In this document: positions 23,420-32,594 of the stretch, piece after piece
How the letters are laid out: the number at the start of each line of letters is the position of its first letter
Numbering within the stretch: the first letter of the stretch is position 1
From: an uncultured Campylobacter sp.
GTDB taxonomy: Bacteria > Campylobacterota > Campylobacteria > Campylobacterales > Campylobacteraceae
Assembly: GCF_963518785.1 (NCBI RefSeq)
Contig: NZ_CAUQKJ010000008.1
Coordinates: 58,681 to 122,680 of the forward strand
Direction: 5' to 3'
Length of the DNA stretch: 64,000 nt
Notes under the pieces: generated by a model
Databases searched by the model: none
What the model saw: the letters and a program-made list of their open reading frames with translations, nothing else
What the model was told of the DNA's origin: nothing
Program-made: the position numbers and the translations under genes

Positions 23420-24037
23420 ATGAAAAAAATCATCTTAGGTTTAGCCCTGTTGGGCTCTTTGGCTTTTGGCATAACTTTTAGCAAAGAGCAAGTTAAACAA
23501 TTTGAACAAAATTGCGAAGCAGGTGATTTTGAGGCTTGCAGTTACGCCGGCGCTATTTATAAAAATCCGACCTTGTTCGGGGGAAACGCATCCGATAGAG
23601 ACTATAAAAAAGCACTTTACTACTTTAAAAAGGCTTGCGACGGAAACGATTATGTAGCTTGCTCGGATTTGGGAGCAATGTATCATGGTGGCAAAGGGGT
23701 GAAAAAAGATTATAAAAAGGCTGTCGAACTATTCGATAAAGCTTGCGACGGCGGATATGCAGACGGCTGCAACAATTTAGGTTATATGTATGCAAATGGT
23801 AAAGGGGTTAAAATGGATATGACGCGGGCTATGGGATATGCCAGAAGAGCCTGCGATGCGGGAAGTTGGATGGCGTGCGGGAATTTTGCTTCAGTTCTTG
23901 AAGCAGGTGGCGACAGAGCAAGGGCGACACAATACTATCAAAAGGCCTGCGAAATGGGCAAAAAACACCCAGGGTTATTCGGCTACGATAAAGACTCTTT
24001 ACGAGAATACTGCGATAAATACGACATGCTAAAATAG
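23420..24037 (+). CDS. Sel1-like repeat protein, cysteine-rich, secreted
   Basis: 205 residues with a signal peptide (MKKIILGLALLGSLAFG). At least four Sel1/HcpA-type repeats of about 36 residues follow, each with a Cys pair spaced eight apart (CEAGDFEAC, CDGNDYVAC, CDGGYADGC, CDAGSWMAC) and the linker GKGVKKDYKKAVELF. This is the Helicobacter cysteine-rich protein layout, exported and disulphide-bonded. The role is unknown; related proteins are secreted or act in the periplasm. AAGGAG precedes the ATG and a terminator follows. It runs against the thi genes and separates thiG from thiH. Confidence 0.88.
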   Translation: MKKIILGLALLGSLAFGITFSKEQVKQFEQNCEAGDFEACSYAGAIYKNPTLFGGNASDRDYKKALYYFKKACDGNDYVACSDLGAMYHGGKGVKKDYKKAVELFDKACDGGYADGCNNLGYMYANGKGVKMDMTRAMGYARRACDAGSWMACGNFASVLEAGGDRARATQYYQKACEMGKKHPGLFGYDKDSLREYCDKYDMLK

Positions 24038-24063
24038 CCCGCCGATCAATCGGGTTTCTCTCG

Positions 24064-24090
24064 ATCGGGCTGCTTTCAGCCCGATTAAAT
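24064..24090 (+). terminator. Intrinsic terminator after the Sel1-repeat gene
   Basis: ATCGGGCTG (24064-24072) and CAGCCCGAT (24077-24085) form a perfect 9-bp stem with a CTTT loop, followed by TAAATTTT. It lies 27 bp after the stop codon. Confidence 0.65.
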
Positions 24091-24390
24091 TTTAAAATTT
24101 GATCGCCGAGCTTGCTGCGCGTTACACCGCTACCAAATTACTTTTCGCCGCAGTGCTTTAAGACGCCTAGCGAAGTGCGGAATTTACGTCGTTCGGCATA
24201 GAGCTTAACAAAGCACGCTAAAATTTAACTCACATGGCGCAAATTTGCACGGCGCGAAATTTTAAAATTCCACGCCGCATCTATCGGCTGCCACGCCGAG
24301 CTTGCGCGATATGTATTTATGGCTCAAGAAATGCAAATTCCGCACAAAAAAACACGGCTCGCGCAACCAAGCCGCGTTTAAATTTAACCA
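24091..24390. other. Gap of 300 bp
   Basis: Repeat-type DNA with AAATTT words at 24092-24100, 24220-24270 and 24380. No gene seen. Confidence 0.5.
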
Positions 24391-25152
24391 CTAGCGCAAA
24401 AATCCCGTTAGCGGCGAGCTTGCACTGGCCGTCTTAGAAACGGCGCCGAGCCCCGCCAGATAGGCATCGCGCCCCGCCTGCACGCCGAGCGCAAACGCCC
24501 GCGCCATCAGCGCCAGATCCCCGCTCGTGGCGATCGCCGTATTTACCATCACCGCAGCGCAGCCCATCTGCATCGCCTCGCAGGCCTCGCTAGGCGCGCC
24601 GAGCCCCGCATCTACGATGATCGGCACGTCGATTTCGCCCAGCAAAATTTCGATCATCCCGCGCATCATCAGCCCGCGATTGGAGCCGATCGGTGCAGCC
24701 AGAGGCATCACGGCAGCAGCCCCCGCGCTTACCAAATCGCGCGCGACGCACAGATCGGCGTGCATGTAGGCAAGCGGCACGAAATCCTCGCGTGCCAGGG
24801 CCTCGCAGGCTTTGATCGTCTCGGCGTTGTCGGGCAGAAGGTATTTGCTCTCGCCTATGATCTCGATCTTTACGAAGTCGCCGCAGCCAAGCTCGCGCGC
24901 GAGCCGTGCGATCCGCAGCGCCTCCTCGGCATTTCGTGCGCCGCTGGTATTCGGCAGTAGCGTGACGCCGCTGGGGATGAAATCCAAGATATTGCGGCTC
25001 TTGCTTTCGTTTACGCGGCGCAGCGCAAGCGTGACGATCTCGCAGCCCGCGTGCCGCACGCAGGCATCTATCATCGCGTGATCGAACTTGCCAGAGCCCA
25101 TTATAAGGCGCGAGCTAAACTCCCTGCCGCCTAAGATCAGTTTATCGTCCAT
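24391..25152 (-). CDS. thiG: Thiazole synthase
   Basis: Forms the thiazole phosphate ring from DXP, dehydroglycine and ThiS thiocarboxylate. 253 residues, normal TIM-barrel enzyme. LIMGSGKF (17-23), LPNTSGARNAEEALR, DFVKIEII with the Schiff-base Lys95, and the phosphate-binding VDAGLGAPSEACEAM and AVMVNTAIA are all visible. The C-terminal SPLTGFLR is typical. The gap upstream to thiF is 470 bp of repeat DNA where related genomes have a few bases, so thiG may need its own promoter. Confidence 0.97.
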   Translation of the reverse strand: MDDKLILGGREFSSRLIMGSGKFDHAMIDACVRHAGCEIVTLALRRVNESKSRNILDFIPSGVTLLPNTSGARNAEEALRIARLARELGCGDFVKIEIIGESKYLLPDNAETIKACEALAREDFVPLAYMHADLCVARDLVSAGAAAVMPLAAPIGSNRGLMMRGMIEILLGEIDVPIIVDAGLGAPSEACEAMQMGCAAVMVNTAIATSGDLALMARAFALGVQAGRDAYLAGLGAVSKTASASSPLTGFLR

Positions 25153-25625
25153 TCTATCCTCTTTAGTTTAAATTTTGTTTTCACATACGGCGCAGATTGT
25201 GCGCCCTGCTTCTATCCGCCGTTTTATGTGCTACACGGACGCCGCATCGAAACCTAAAATTTTCCGTCAAATTTTAGCCACGACACAAAAAAATTTTAAA
25301 ATTTAACGCGCAGACTGTGGCTAGCTTTGCTGCACGAAATTTTAAATCCTACGTTCAAAAGCAGCTTGCTCGCGCCGAATAAATTTTAAAATTTTACTTA
25401 TCCGCGAGCTGCGCGCGGCAAATGGTTTAAATTTCGTCGTTTAAATTTGCATATCGCGGCTAAATTTACGTGGCGCGCGGTAAAATTTTACACCGCTTTT
25501 AAACACGCTGTATACCCGCCGAAACGCTCGCCTGCTTCTCAAAACAATCGCGCAAAGCTAAATTTAGCGGCAATGCACAAAGGCGCGTAAATTTAGAAAT
25601 GCAGGCGCGCGATTAGTGGCCGAAC
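25153..25625. other. Repeat-filled gap within the thi cluster
   Basis: AAATTTTAAAATTT-type words at about 25291-25305 and 25381-25395, with many TTTAAATTT variants. No gene seen. Confidence 0.6.
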
Positions 25626-26420
25626 CTAGCCCTCCTCGCCCAAAATCAGCCTAAGCGCGACGTTTGCCTGATGTGCGGCGCAGATCGCCACGCGCGGCGC
25701 GAGCAGCCCCACACCCTGAGCCGCGGCGCTTTTGCGGTCGCCGCAGACGAAGACGTTTTTACCGAGCCGCGTCGTGCGGATCTCGTTGGCATCGCCGCTG
25801 CCCGCCATACCACTAGCGCAGATCAAAAAGCGATCCGTGCCGCCGAGCGCGTCGAAAAGCATCGATTTCGCCGCCGCGTCGTCGAAGCACTCGCAAATTA
25901 TACGCTCGTTTTTTAAAATTTCAGCTACGTTTTGCGCGGTAAGTTGCTCGTTTAAGGTTCGTACGCGCACGAACGGGTTTATGCGCGCGATTTTTTCGCG
26001 CAAAGCGACCGTCTTGGGCTTGTAGAGATCGCCGATCTCGTACTGCTGGCGGTTCAGGTTGGTCGGCTCGACGACGTCGAAGTCGATCAAAAAAAGCTCG
26101 CCCACGCCTGCGCGCGCAAGCAGGATCGCGACGTTTGAGCCGAGCCCGCCGAGCCCGCATATCGCCACACGCGAGCCTTGCAGCGCCTCGTTTACGGCGG
26201 GGGCATTGCGAGCAAGCATCAGCTCGCGAAGCTCCTGCGGCGATAGCGACGCGCCGCGCGAGAGCAAAAAGAGCTCATCGCCCGCCTTCAGCTCGCAGTT
26301 TTGCGTGCTCGCATAGCCGTTTATCACGGCGATCTCGCCGTTAAATTTCGTCTCGCGCTTCAGCCCCTCAAGATCGCTCGCGGCTGTTTCGTAAGCTTTG
26401 CCGTTTAGTTTTATCTGCAT
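25626..26420 (-). CDS. thiF: ThiF adenylyltransferase with a ThiS-like N-terminal domain
   Basis: Activates the C-terminal glycine of ThiS as the acyl-adenylate. 264 residues. Residues 1-60 (MQIKLNGKAYETA, GEIAVINGYASTQNCELKAGDELFLLSRG) are a ubiquitin-like ThiS2 domain without a terminal GG. The E1-like domain follows: ICGLGGLGSNVAILLARAG (nucleotide-binding loop), LIDFDVVEPTNLNRQQY, CFDDAAAKSML. The two CxxC zinc pairs of E. coli ThiF are absent. This fused, shorter type is the common one in epsilonproteobacteria. Confidence 0.92.
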   Translation of the reverse strand: MQIKLNGKAYETAASDLEGLKRETKFNGEIAVINGYASTQNCELKAGDELFLLSRGASLSPQELRELMLARNAPAVNEALQGSRVAICGLGGLGSNVAILLARAGVGELFLIDFDVVEPTNLNRQQYEIGDLYKPKTVALREKIARINPFVRVRTLNEQLTAQNVAEILKNERIICECFDDAAAKSMLFDALGGTDRFLICASGMAGSGDANEIRTTRLGKNVFVCGDRKSAAAQGVGLLAPRVAICAAHQANVALRLILGEEG

Positions 26421-27395
26421 TTTGATCCTAAATTTTATCTTTTTGCCGTTTAAATTTATCGCGCAAATTTGGATTTACGCGCGGCGCCTCATATCTATGT
26501 GAACTGGGTACGCATCTATGCGATATTGCGGCACAGTCGCGGCGCACAGCGCAAACGCTCGCACGAGTTGCGATGCGCGCGGGGCGCACCGAGCGCATCG
26601 CACGCGATTTTAATCCGCAAATTTCCTCCTGGTTTTAACGCGTAATTTTTAGCCTCACGCATTGCATTCGGCTAATACGGCGGCGCGTCGTAGTGGCTCC
26701 GTACAGAACGCGCAACGCAAGCTAAATCCGTTAAATTTTAACGCATTAATCCACGCTTGTCGGTTAAATTTAAAGTCGCGAAGCGCTAAAGCTATCCGCC
26801 GAATTTAAAAGCCGCTAAACGCCCAAACAAATTCGCGCTGCGGCTAAATTTAAAATTTCAAACCCAACCGACGAAAAAACGGGCCACAGCATATGCCTCA
26901 GCGTGCATAGCGGCAGAGATCTCGGGATAAATTTTAAAAACCCTGCGCGCAAATCCCGCAACTTCGGCGTAAATTTTAATGCCCCACACTCAAGCCTACG
27001 GCGCCGATGCGGTTTACAGCTCCACACCCAGCCGCCGCGGCTGGCGATGCAAATTAACGTTTCGCCGCCGAAATAAAATTTAAACTCTATCGCCGCGGAG
27101 CGAATTTTAAAACTCCTGCGTTCGGCCGCCGCAGCCTAGCTCGCTTTCAAAATTTAAAGGCTCACCGCAAGCGCCGGACCGCCCTGTCCTTCTAATAAAA
27201 TTTAAAAATCCAAACGCTGCCGTGTCGCTACGCCATGTCGCCGTATCGCTTAAAATTTTAACGACGCGCGCGCAAATTTTAAGCCCCAGCCGCCATATCG
27301 CTACGCCGATTAAAATTTAGCGGCCTCCTTGGCAACTTCCGCGCGGATCTAAACCTCGGTTGCCGCAATTTTTAACATAACCCAAAGCTCCGACC
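26421..27395. other. Repeat-filled gap of 970 bp between thiF and thiS
   Basis: Dense AAATTT/TAAAATTT words spaced 20-60 bases apart, with GCCGCCGCGG-type spacers. A 70-codon open frame at 26815-27027 has no family signal. In related genomes thiS and thiF are adjacent, so I read this as an inflated intergenic region. Confidence 0.6.
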
Positions 27396-27599
27396 TCAGC
27401 CGCCGCCTACGAACTCGACGATCTCATATTTTTTGCCGCTTGAGATCTGCGTGCGCTCCCATGCCTCTTTTTTTAAAATTTCGCCGTCGCGCTCGAGCGC
27501 TACTAGGCGCAGATCATGTCCGCGCCGGCGCAAAAACTCGCTCACGCTCATATCCTGCGCCAGCTGTAGCGGCTCGCCGTTTACGCAGATCTTAATCAT
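27396..27599 (-). CDS. thiS: Sulfur carrier protein ThiS
   Basis: 67 residues with the ubiquitin-like fold pattern MIKICVNGEPLQLAQ, VSEFLRRRGHD, VALERDGEILKKEAWE and KYEIVEFVGGG, ending in the Gly-Gly that carries the thiocarboxylate. The start ATG 27597-27599 overlaps the last codons of the upstream ABC-F gene, so translation is likely coupled; the open frame extends 39 codons further upstream, but that part is the ABC-F shadow. Confidence 0.93.
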   Translation of the reverse strand: MIKICVNGEPLQLAQDMSVSEFLRRRGHDLRLVALERDGEILKKEAWERTQISSGKKYEIVEFVGGG

Positions 27600-29184
27600 C
27601 GCTCGCCCCCAAGCTCTCGCGATACTCCTCGTAAGTTCCCCTAAAATCAACGATTTCACCGTCTCCTTTGAGGTGCAAAATTCTATTTGCAAACGCGTCG
27701 ATGAGCTCGCGGTCATGGCTCACGCAGATCGCGCATCCCGCGAAGTTATACAGCGCTTCGCCGAGCGCGATGATCGCCTCAAGATCGAGGTGGTTGTTGG
27801 GCTCATCAAGCACCAGCAGGTTCGGGCGTTGCAGCATTAGCTTGCTTAGCATCACGCGGTGCTTCTCGCCGCCGCTTAGGCTACCCACGCTTTTCTCCTG
27901 CTCCGCGCCACTAAAAAGCATGCGCCCAAGGCATTTGCGAATTTCATCCAGATCCCTATTCTGCGGGCTTTGTAGATATTCGTAGAGCTTGAGCTCGCCT
28001 GAAATTTTATTATTCGTATCCTGCGCGAAGTACCCAGGCTCGATCGTGGCGCCCATGTGAACCTTGCCGCGCTGCGGCGCGAGCTCGCCCATGATGATCT
28101 TGCAAAGCGTGCTTTTGCCCACTCCGTTTCGACCGATGATGCCGATCTTATCGCCGTGAGCGAGCTTGAGATTGAAATTTTTTAAAATTTCAATCTCGCC
28201 GAAGCTCATATCTACGCCGCTTAACTCTAAAATTTCATTGCCGATCTCACGCGCGGGCTTAAATAAAATACTAGGCTCCCTGCGCGAAGAGGTCGCAAGC
28301 TCGCCAAGATCGAGTTTGTCGAGCTGTTTTTGGCGGCTCGTTGCCTGCTTGGCTTTGCTTGCGTTGGCGCTAAAGCGAGCGATAAATTTTTCAAGCTCCG
28401 CCTTTTCTTTGAGCTTTTTCTCACGCTCGAACTGCGCCTGTTTGAGGGTGAGATTGGACGCGATGAACCAGTCGTCGTAATTGCCGCTAAATTCGCGCAC
28501 CCGCCTAAAATCAACGTCGAGGATGTCCGTGCAGACGCGGTTTAAGAAGTGGCGGTCGTGGCTGATGACTACGAGCGTGCCAGTGTGGCGATTTAGCTCA
28601 AACTCAAGCCACGAAATAGCGTCGATATCGAGGTTGTTCGTAGGTTCATCCAAAAACAGTACGTCGGGGCGCGGGAAGAGCACCTGCGCGAGCAGAACCT
28701 TAAATTTATCGCTCGTCTCGATCTCACTCATCTTTTTATCAAAGTCGTTCAGCCCCAGCGAGCTTAAAATTTTCTCGATCCGCGTTTCGTACTCGTAGGC
28801 GGGATCCTCCTCGGCGCAGATCATCTCAAGCTCGCCGAGGCGCTCGTTTATCTCGTCGTTAAACTCGCCCGCTTCGTAAAGCTGCGTCTTTTCGCGCACG
28901 GCGTCATAAAGGCGCTTGTTTCCGTAGAGTACGGCATCTTTGACGCTGAAGCTTTCAAAGGCGAATTGATCCTGCCCCAAAACGCCGATTTTAAGCCCGC
29001 TTTGTATTAAAATTTCGCCGCTGCTTGCTTCGATCTGCCCGCTTAAAATTTTAAGTAGTGTCGATTTGCCCGCGCCGTTTGCACCGATGAGACCGTAGCG
29101 CCTGCCCTTATCGAGGCTTAAATTTACGTTTTCAAAAAGTAGCTGTTTGCCGAAGCGCATCGTTAGATCTTTGATTTCAACCAT
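27592..29184 (-). CDS. ABC-F family ATPase (YbiT/Uup-like)
   Basis: 530 residues, two ABC domains in one chain and no membrane segments, so a cytoplasmic ABC-F protein acting at the ribosome by family knowledge. Walker A sites are GANGAGKST and GRNGVGKST. Walker B/D regions are VLFLDEPTNNLDIDAI and LVLDEPNNHLDLEAI (Asn instead of the usual Thr after DEP in the second). The second signature is SLSGGEKHRVML; the first is degenerate (ETSDKFKVLLAQ). The basic linker arm is ARFSANASKAKQATSRQKQ. I chose ATG 29182-29184 (MVEIKDLTMRFG) because AAGGAAAAAT precedes it; the frame extends 22 codons upstream without signal. Confidence 0.9.
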   Translation of the reverse strand: MVEIKDLTMRFGKQLLFENVNLSLDKGRRYGLIGANGAGKSTLLKILSGQIEASSGEILIQSGLKIGVLGQDQFAFESFSVKDAVLYGNKRLYDAVREKTQLYEAGEFNDEINERLGELEMICAEEDPAYEYETRIEKILSSLGLNDFDKKMSEIETSDKFKVLLAQVLFPRPDVLFLDEPTNNLDIDAISWLEFELNRHTGTLVVISHDRHFLNRVCTDILDVDFRRVREFSGNYDDWFIASNLTLKQAQFEREKKLKEKAELEKFIARFSANASKAKQATSRQKQLDKLDLGELATSSRREPSILFKPAREIGNEILELSGVDMSFGEIEILKNFNLKLAHGDKIGIIGRNGVGKSTLCKIIMGELAPQRGKVHMGATIEPGYFAQDTNNKISGELKLYEYLQSPQNRDLDEIRKCLGRMLFSGAEQEKSVGSLSGGEKHRVMLSKLMLQRPNLLVLDEPNNHLDLEAIIALGEALYNFAGCAICVSHDRELIDAFANRILHLKGDGEIVDFRGTYEEYRESLGASDD

Positions 29185-29392
29185 ATTTTTCCTTTTAAAT
29201 TTCTCTTTGCGTTGCCTTACGCGCGGGCTTCTGCCGGGTTTTGCGCGCAAATTTCATCTCGCGGTTTATTGCATCTTTTACGCCGCGGCAAACCGCGATA
29301 AATTTTTCCTATTGTAGCTTAAAATTCTGAAATTTCGCCGAAGGGGTGCGAGCCGGCGCGGTTAAATTTAAACCGCTAGAGTAATTTAAATT

Positions 29393-30520
29393 TTAACCGC
29401 TGTAATCGCTATCGCGAGTGATGATGAGCGTATAGTTCGGATACGCCGCGCGCACCTGTTTGCAGACCGCGCGAAATGTCGCCTCCATATCGGGCGCTGC
29501 GAAATCGACGATAATGTCGAAGCTGATCGAGCGCTTTTCCTCGTCGAGATAAAACCCATGTATCTGCGAGACGAACTCATGCGAAAACGCCATCTGCTTG
29601 ATATGCTCGTAGATCTCGGCGGCGCGCGGATCGTTCCTGTTAAACGCGTAAATTCCTACGGTATCCAGGATGATATTAAATTTCGCAAAAACGGCGTTTT
29701 GAATGCGGCGCGTAAGAGCGTCGATCTGCGCTGCGGTCGTGTCCTCTGCGACTTCGATGTGGATGCTGCCGACCATCTTATCGGGCCCGTAGTCATGAAA
29801 CATCAGATCGTATGCGCCGATGACGCCCTCAAAGCCGCGCACGACGTCGTAAATTTCATTCGTCAGCTCCAGGCTCGGACGCGAACCCAAAAGCTTGCTG
29901 ATGGTATCGCGTAGAATTTCATACGCCGTTTTGATCAAAAGAGCCGAAATTATCGCACCCAGATACGCTTCCAAACTTAGTCCGAAAATAAGCGAAATTA
30001 AAGCCGCTACGAGGGTGGCTAGCGATACGAGCGCATCGTATTTGGCGTCCACGCCGCTAGCGATGAGCGAGTCCGAGTTCACGCGCTCGCCCGTCTTTTG
30101 CGTGTAAAGCCCTAGGCTAAATTTCGCCGCGACGGCTACGGCGATGATGACGAGAGAAACCGCATTATAATTCGCCGCTTGCGGATGAATGATCTTTTTG
30201 ATCGATTCGACGAGCGAGACGCCGCCGGTGTAGAGGATGATGACGGCGATTACGATCGCGCTTAGATACTCGATCCTGCCGTGTCCGAAGGGGTGCGCAC
30301 GATCGGGCTGCTTGCTAGCAAGATGCACGCCCACGATCGTAATGACGGACGAAAGCGCGTCGCTTAGGTTATTTACGGCATCAAGTACGATCGCGATCGA
30401 GCCTGAGATCAGCCCCACGACGCCCTTAAATGCCGCTAAAATTACATTTGAAACGATACCGATCGCACCGGTGCGAATGATGATTTTATCTCTGCTATAC
30501 GCCGCTTGAGGCACTTCCAT
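29393..30520 (-). CDS. Cation diffusion facilitator (CDF) metal exporter
   Basis: 375 residues, longer than the 300 typical for FieF. Helix 2 has the metal-site Asp residues in DAVNNLSDALSS and helix 5 has DSLIASGVDAKYDAL, with the HPFGHGRIEYLSA loop between. The cytoplasmic C-terminal domain is present (VGSIHIEVAEDTT), followed by an additional ferredoxin-like region to the end (SHEFVSQIHGFYLDEEK, FDIIVDFAAPDMEATFR). Exports divalent metals (Zn, Fe, Mn or Ni) against protons. GGAGAG precedes the ATG. Confidence 0.9.
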   Translation of the reverse strand: MEVPQAAYSRDKIIIRTGAIGIVSNVILAAFKGVVGLISGSIAIVLDAVNNLSDALSSVITIVGVHLASKQPDRAHPFGHGRIEYLSAIVIAVIILYTGGVSLVESIKKIIHPQAANYNAVSLVIIAVAVAAKFSLGLYTQKTGERVNSDSLIASGVDAKYDALVSLATLVAALISLIFGLSLEAYLGAIISALLIKTAYEILRDTISKLLGSRPSLELTNEIYDVVRGFEGVIGAYDLMFHDYGPDKMVGSIHIEVAEDTTAAQIDALTRRIQNAVFAKFNIILDTVGIYAFNRNDPRAAEIYEHIKQMAFSHEFVSQIHGFYLDEEKRSISFDIIVDFAAPDMEATFRAVCKQVRAAYPNYTLIITRDSDYSG

Positions 30521-30538
30521 TATCTCTCCTTTGAAATT

Positions 30539-30925
30539 TTACTCTAAGCCGCAATCGCTGCGCGTGTAGGTCAGATCGGCGATTTTTTCGCCGCTTTGCA
30601 GAAATTGTCGCACGCCTATGCGTTTTAGACCGCCCGCTTTCATCGTCGCGCAAACGTCCTTTTGCCTATCGGCGCGCAAAACTTTCTCAAAATTTTGCTT
30701 TATTTTAGGATCTACTTTATCCCAAATTACGTTTTTTAGGGTCATGGAAACTATAAATTTATCGCCTTCGCACGTAGCCGCGCCCAACTTTATATCTTCA
30801 GTCTCTGGGTGACTGCGCCCATTTACAGCGTCTGCCAAAGCCTTGCAACGCTCGGCGTCTATATCGCTTGCAAGCGCCGCGCTGCAGATAAATACGCCAA
30901 ACAGGGCGAGTATAAATTTTTTCAT
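30539..30925 (-). CDS. Small periplasmic protein of unknown function
   Basis: 128 residues with a signal peptide (MKKFILALFGVFICSAALAS). The mature part has four cysteines (ERCKAL, ATCEGD, DVCATMK, RSDCGLE) that could form two disulphides, and no repeats. AGGAGG precedes the ATG. I do not recognise a family. Adjacent to the CDF exporter (18 bp), so possibly co-transcribed with it. Confidence 0.75.
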   Translation of the reverse strand: MKKFILALFGVFICSAALASDIDAERCKALADAVNGRSHPETEDIKLGAATCEGDKFIVSMTLKNVIWDKVDPKIKQNFEKVLRADRQKDVCATMKAGGLKRIGVRQFLQSGEKIADLTYTRSDCGLE

Positions 30926-31283
30926 TTTAACCTCCTAATTTTATTTGAAATCTATCATATTAAAATTTTAAATTCAATCTATTTTTAAAATTTAAGAACC
31001 CTCTGCGCGGCAAAAATCCGCGAGCCGCCAAAATTCCTTGCGTTAAATTAGTAGCATAAATTCCGCAAATCACCGCTAGGAATTTTTAAATCGCGGCAAA
31101 AATTCTTTAAATTCCGCGTGAAATTCTATGAGCGGAAATTTTTGCGACGGATCATATGCGCTCGCTCAAAGCGACGTGAGGCGAGGTCATCCAAATCTTT
31201 TTTAACTCGCCGTTTAAGTTATAAATTTAACGCAGCTTAAAAAAGCTCCAGCCAATCCGCGCCCGCCGTTTAAATTTAAAAAT
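30926..31283. other. Gap of about 360 bp
   Basis: AAATTT/AATTTTTAAA words throughout and no gene. No clear terminator seen. Confidence 0.5.
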
Positions 31284-32477
31284 TTAATGCAGTTCCGCAT
31301 TTAGTTTGATCGCGCGCTTGCTAACGCTTGCCGTAATCTGCCCGCTTTGGCTGTTTTGTCGGAAGTGCAGACCGCTAAGCCCGGCAAGCTCAAGCCCTTT
31401 ATAAATTTCGCGATCAAATGCAAAGCCCGCATTTAGCGCTGCTAGCGCCTCGCGATCCTTTTGCGCGATAAAAACCTTCGTGCCCTCAAGTACCGCGATA
31501 CCGGCATCCACGATGCAGCGGTCGCCCAGCGGAATGCCCGTTACGGAGTTTGCGCCCAGCAAGCAGTGCTTGCCGATGCTCACGGCATTGCCGTTAGTGC
31601 CGCTTAATACACCCAAAATCGACGCGCCGCCGCCTATATCGCTGCCCTCGCCCACGACGACCGAGCTACTGACGCGCCCCTCGATCATAACGCTGCCGGT
31701 CGTGCCTGCGTTGAAATTTACATACGCAGCACCCGGCATCACGGTCGTACCTGCGGCGATATGCGCACCCAAACGCACTTTCGCGTCATCTAAAATCCGC
31801 ACGTTTTGCGGCGGTACGACGTGGCTTAGGTAGCGCGGAAATTTATCGACGCTGATGATGCGCGGATAGCGGCCCTGCATTTTTAAAGAGATTTCGTTTT
31901 CTCGCAGCCACCAAAGCTCGATCGGACGGGCGTTTTCGTCCCACGCGACATTCGGAAGCACGCTAAATGCGCCATCTAGATTGAGCGTGCGCAGCTCGCA
32001 GAGATTTAGCGAAAGCGCGTAAAGCTTGAGATAGATGCTCTCGACGCTTTTTGGCGCGGCATCCTCGAAGATGAAGCTAGCGCAAAAGCTTGCGTGCTCG
32101 TCCGATTTCATCGCCTCTTTAACCGCAAGCAGCACCTGCAGATTTTTGTGTGCGCCCTCTTTGGCGTCTGGCTGTAGAAATTTTAAAACCTCGATCGCCT
32201 TTTTTAGGGCTTTGTGCGTTAGCGGAAGGACGCACTCACTACCGCTAAAATCCACGACCTCGTCGCATTCGGTTAGAGCATGGATTAGCACTGTTGCGCT
32301 TGTTAGCCCATCTTTAAAATTTACGTGCGCGTAATTTACGCTTAGGCTTTTGTGCCCCTCCGCGCGTCCCTTAAATACGCGCCCGACCGCCCACATCATC
32401 GGATCGCGATAGCCCTTTTCGGCGCGAACTTTATCTGCAAAAGCTCGCAGCTCGCTTAGGCTTTTAATCTCTTTCAT
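31284..32477 (-). CDS. dapD: Tetrahydrodipicolinate N-succinyltransferase, epsilonproteobacterial type
   Basis: Step in lysine and diaminopimelate synthesis. 397 residues, close to the long epsilonproteobacterial DapD rather than the 274-residue E. coli one. The left-handed beta-helix with hexapeptide steps is visible: LGAHIAAGTTVMPGAAYVNF, GTTGSVMIEGRVSSSVVVGE, GSDIGGGASILGVLSG, VSIGKHCLLGANSVTGIPLG. The N-terminal part includes GHKSLSVNYAHVNFKDG. ATG 32477 follows AAGGAT. Confidence 0.92.
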   Translation of the reverse strand: MKEIKSLSELRAFADKVRAEKGYRDPMMWAVGRVFKGRAEGHKSLSVNYAHVNFKDGLTSATVLIHALTECDEVVDFSGSECVLPLTHKALKKAIEVLKFLQPDAKEGAHKNLQVLLAVKEAMKSDEHASFCASFIFEDAAPKSVESIYLKLYALSLNLCELRTLNLDGAFSVLPNVAWDENARPIELWWLRENEISLKMQGRYPRIISVDKFPRYLSHVVPPQNVRILDDAKVRLGAHIAAGTTVMPGAAYVNFNAGTTGSVMIEGRVSSSVVVGEGSDIGGGASILGVLSGTNGNAVSIGKHCLLGANSVTGIPLGDRCIVDAGIAVLEGTKVFIAQKDREALAALNAGFAFDREIYKGLELAGLSGLHFRQNSQSGQITASVSKRAIKLNAELH

Positions 32478-32594
32478 ATTTAATCCTTAATCGCAAAATT
32501 GCGCGGGAGTATAGCTAAATTTAATTTAAAAGGGGATTTGAAAATGCGCATGAATGGAATTTAAAAGCGAAAACACGCGCTTTTAAATTCTTGA

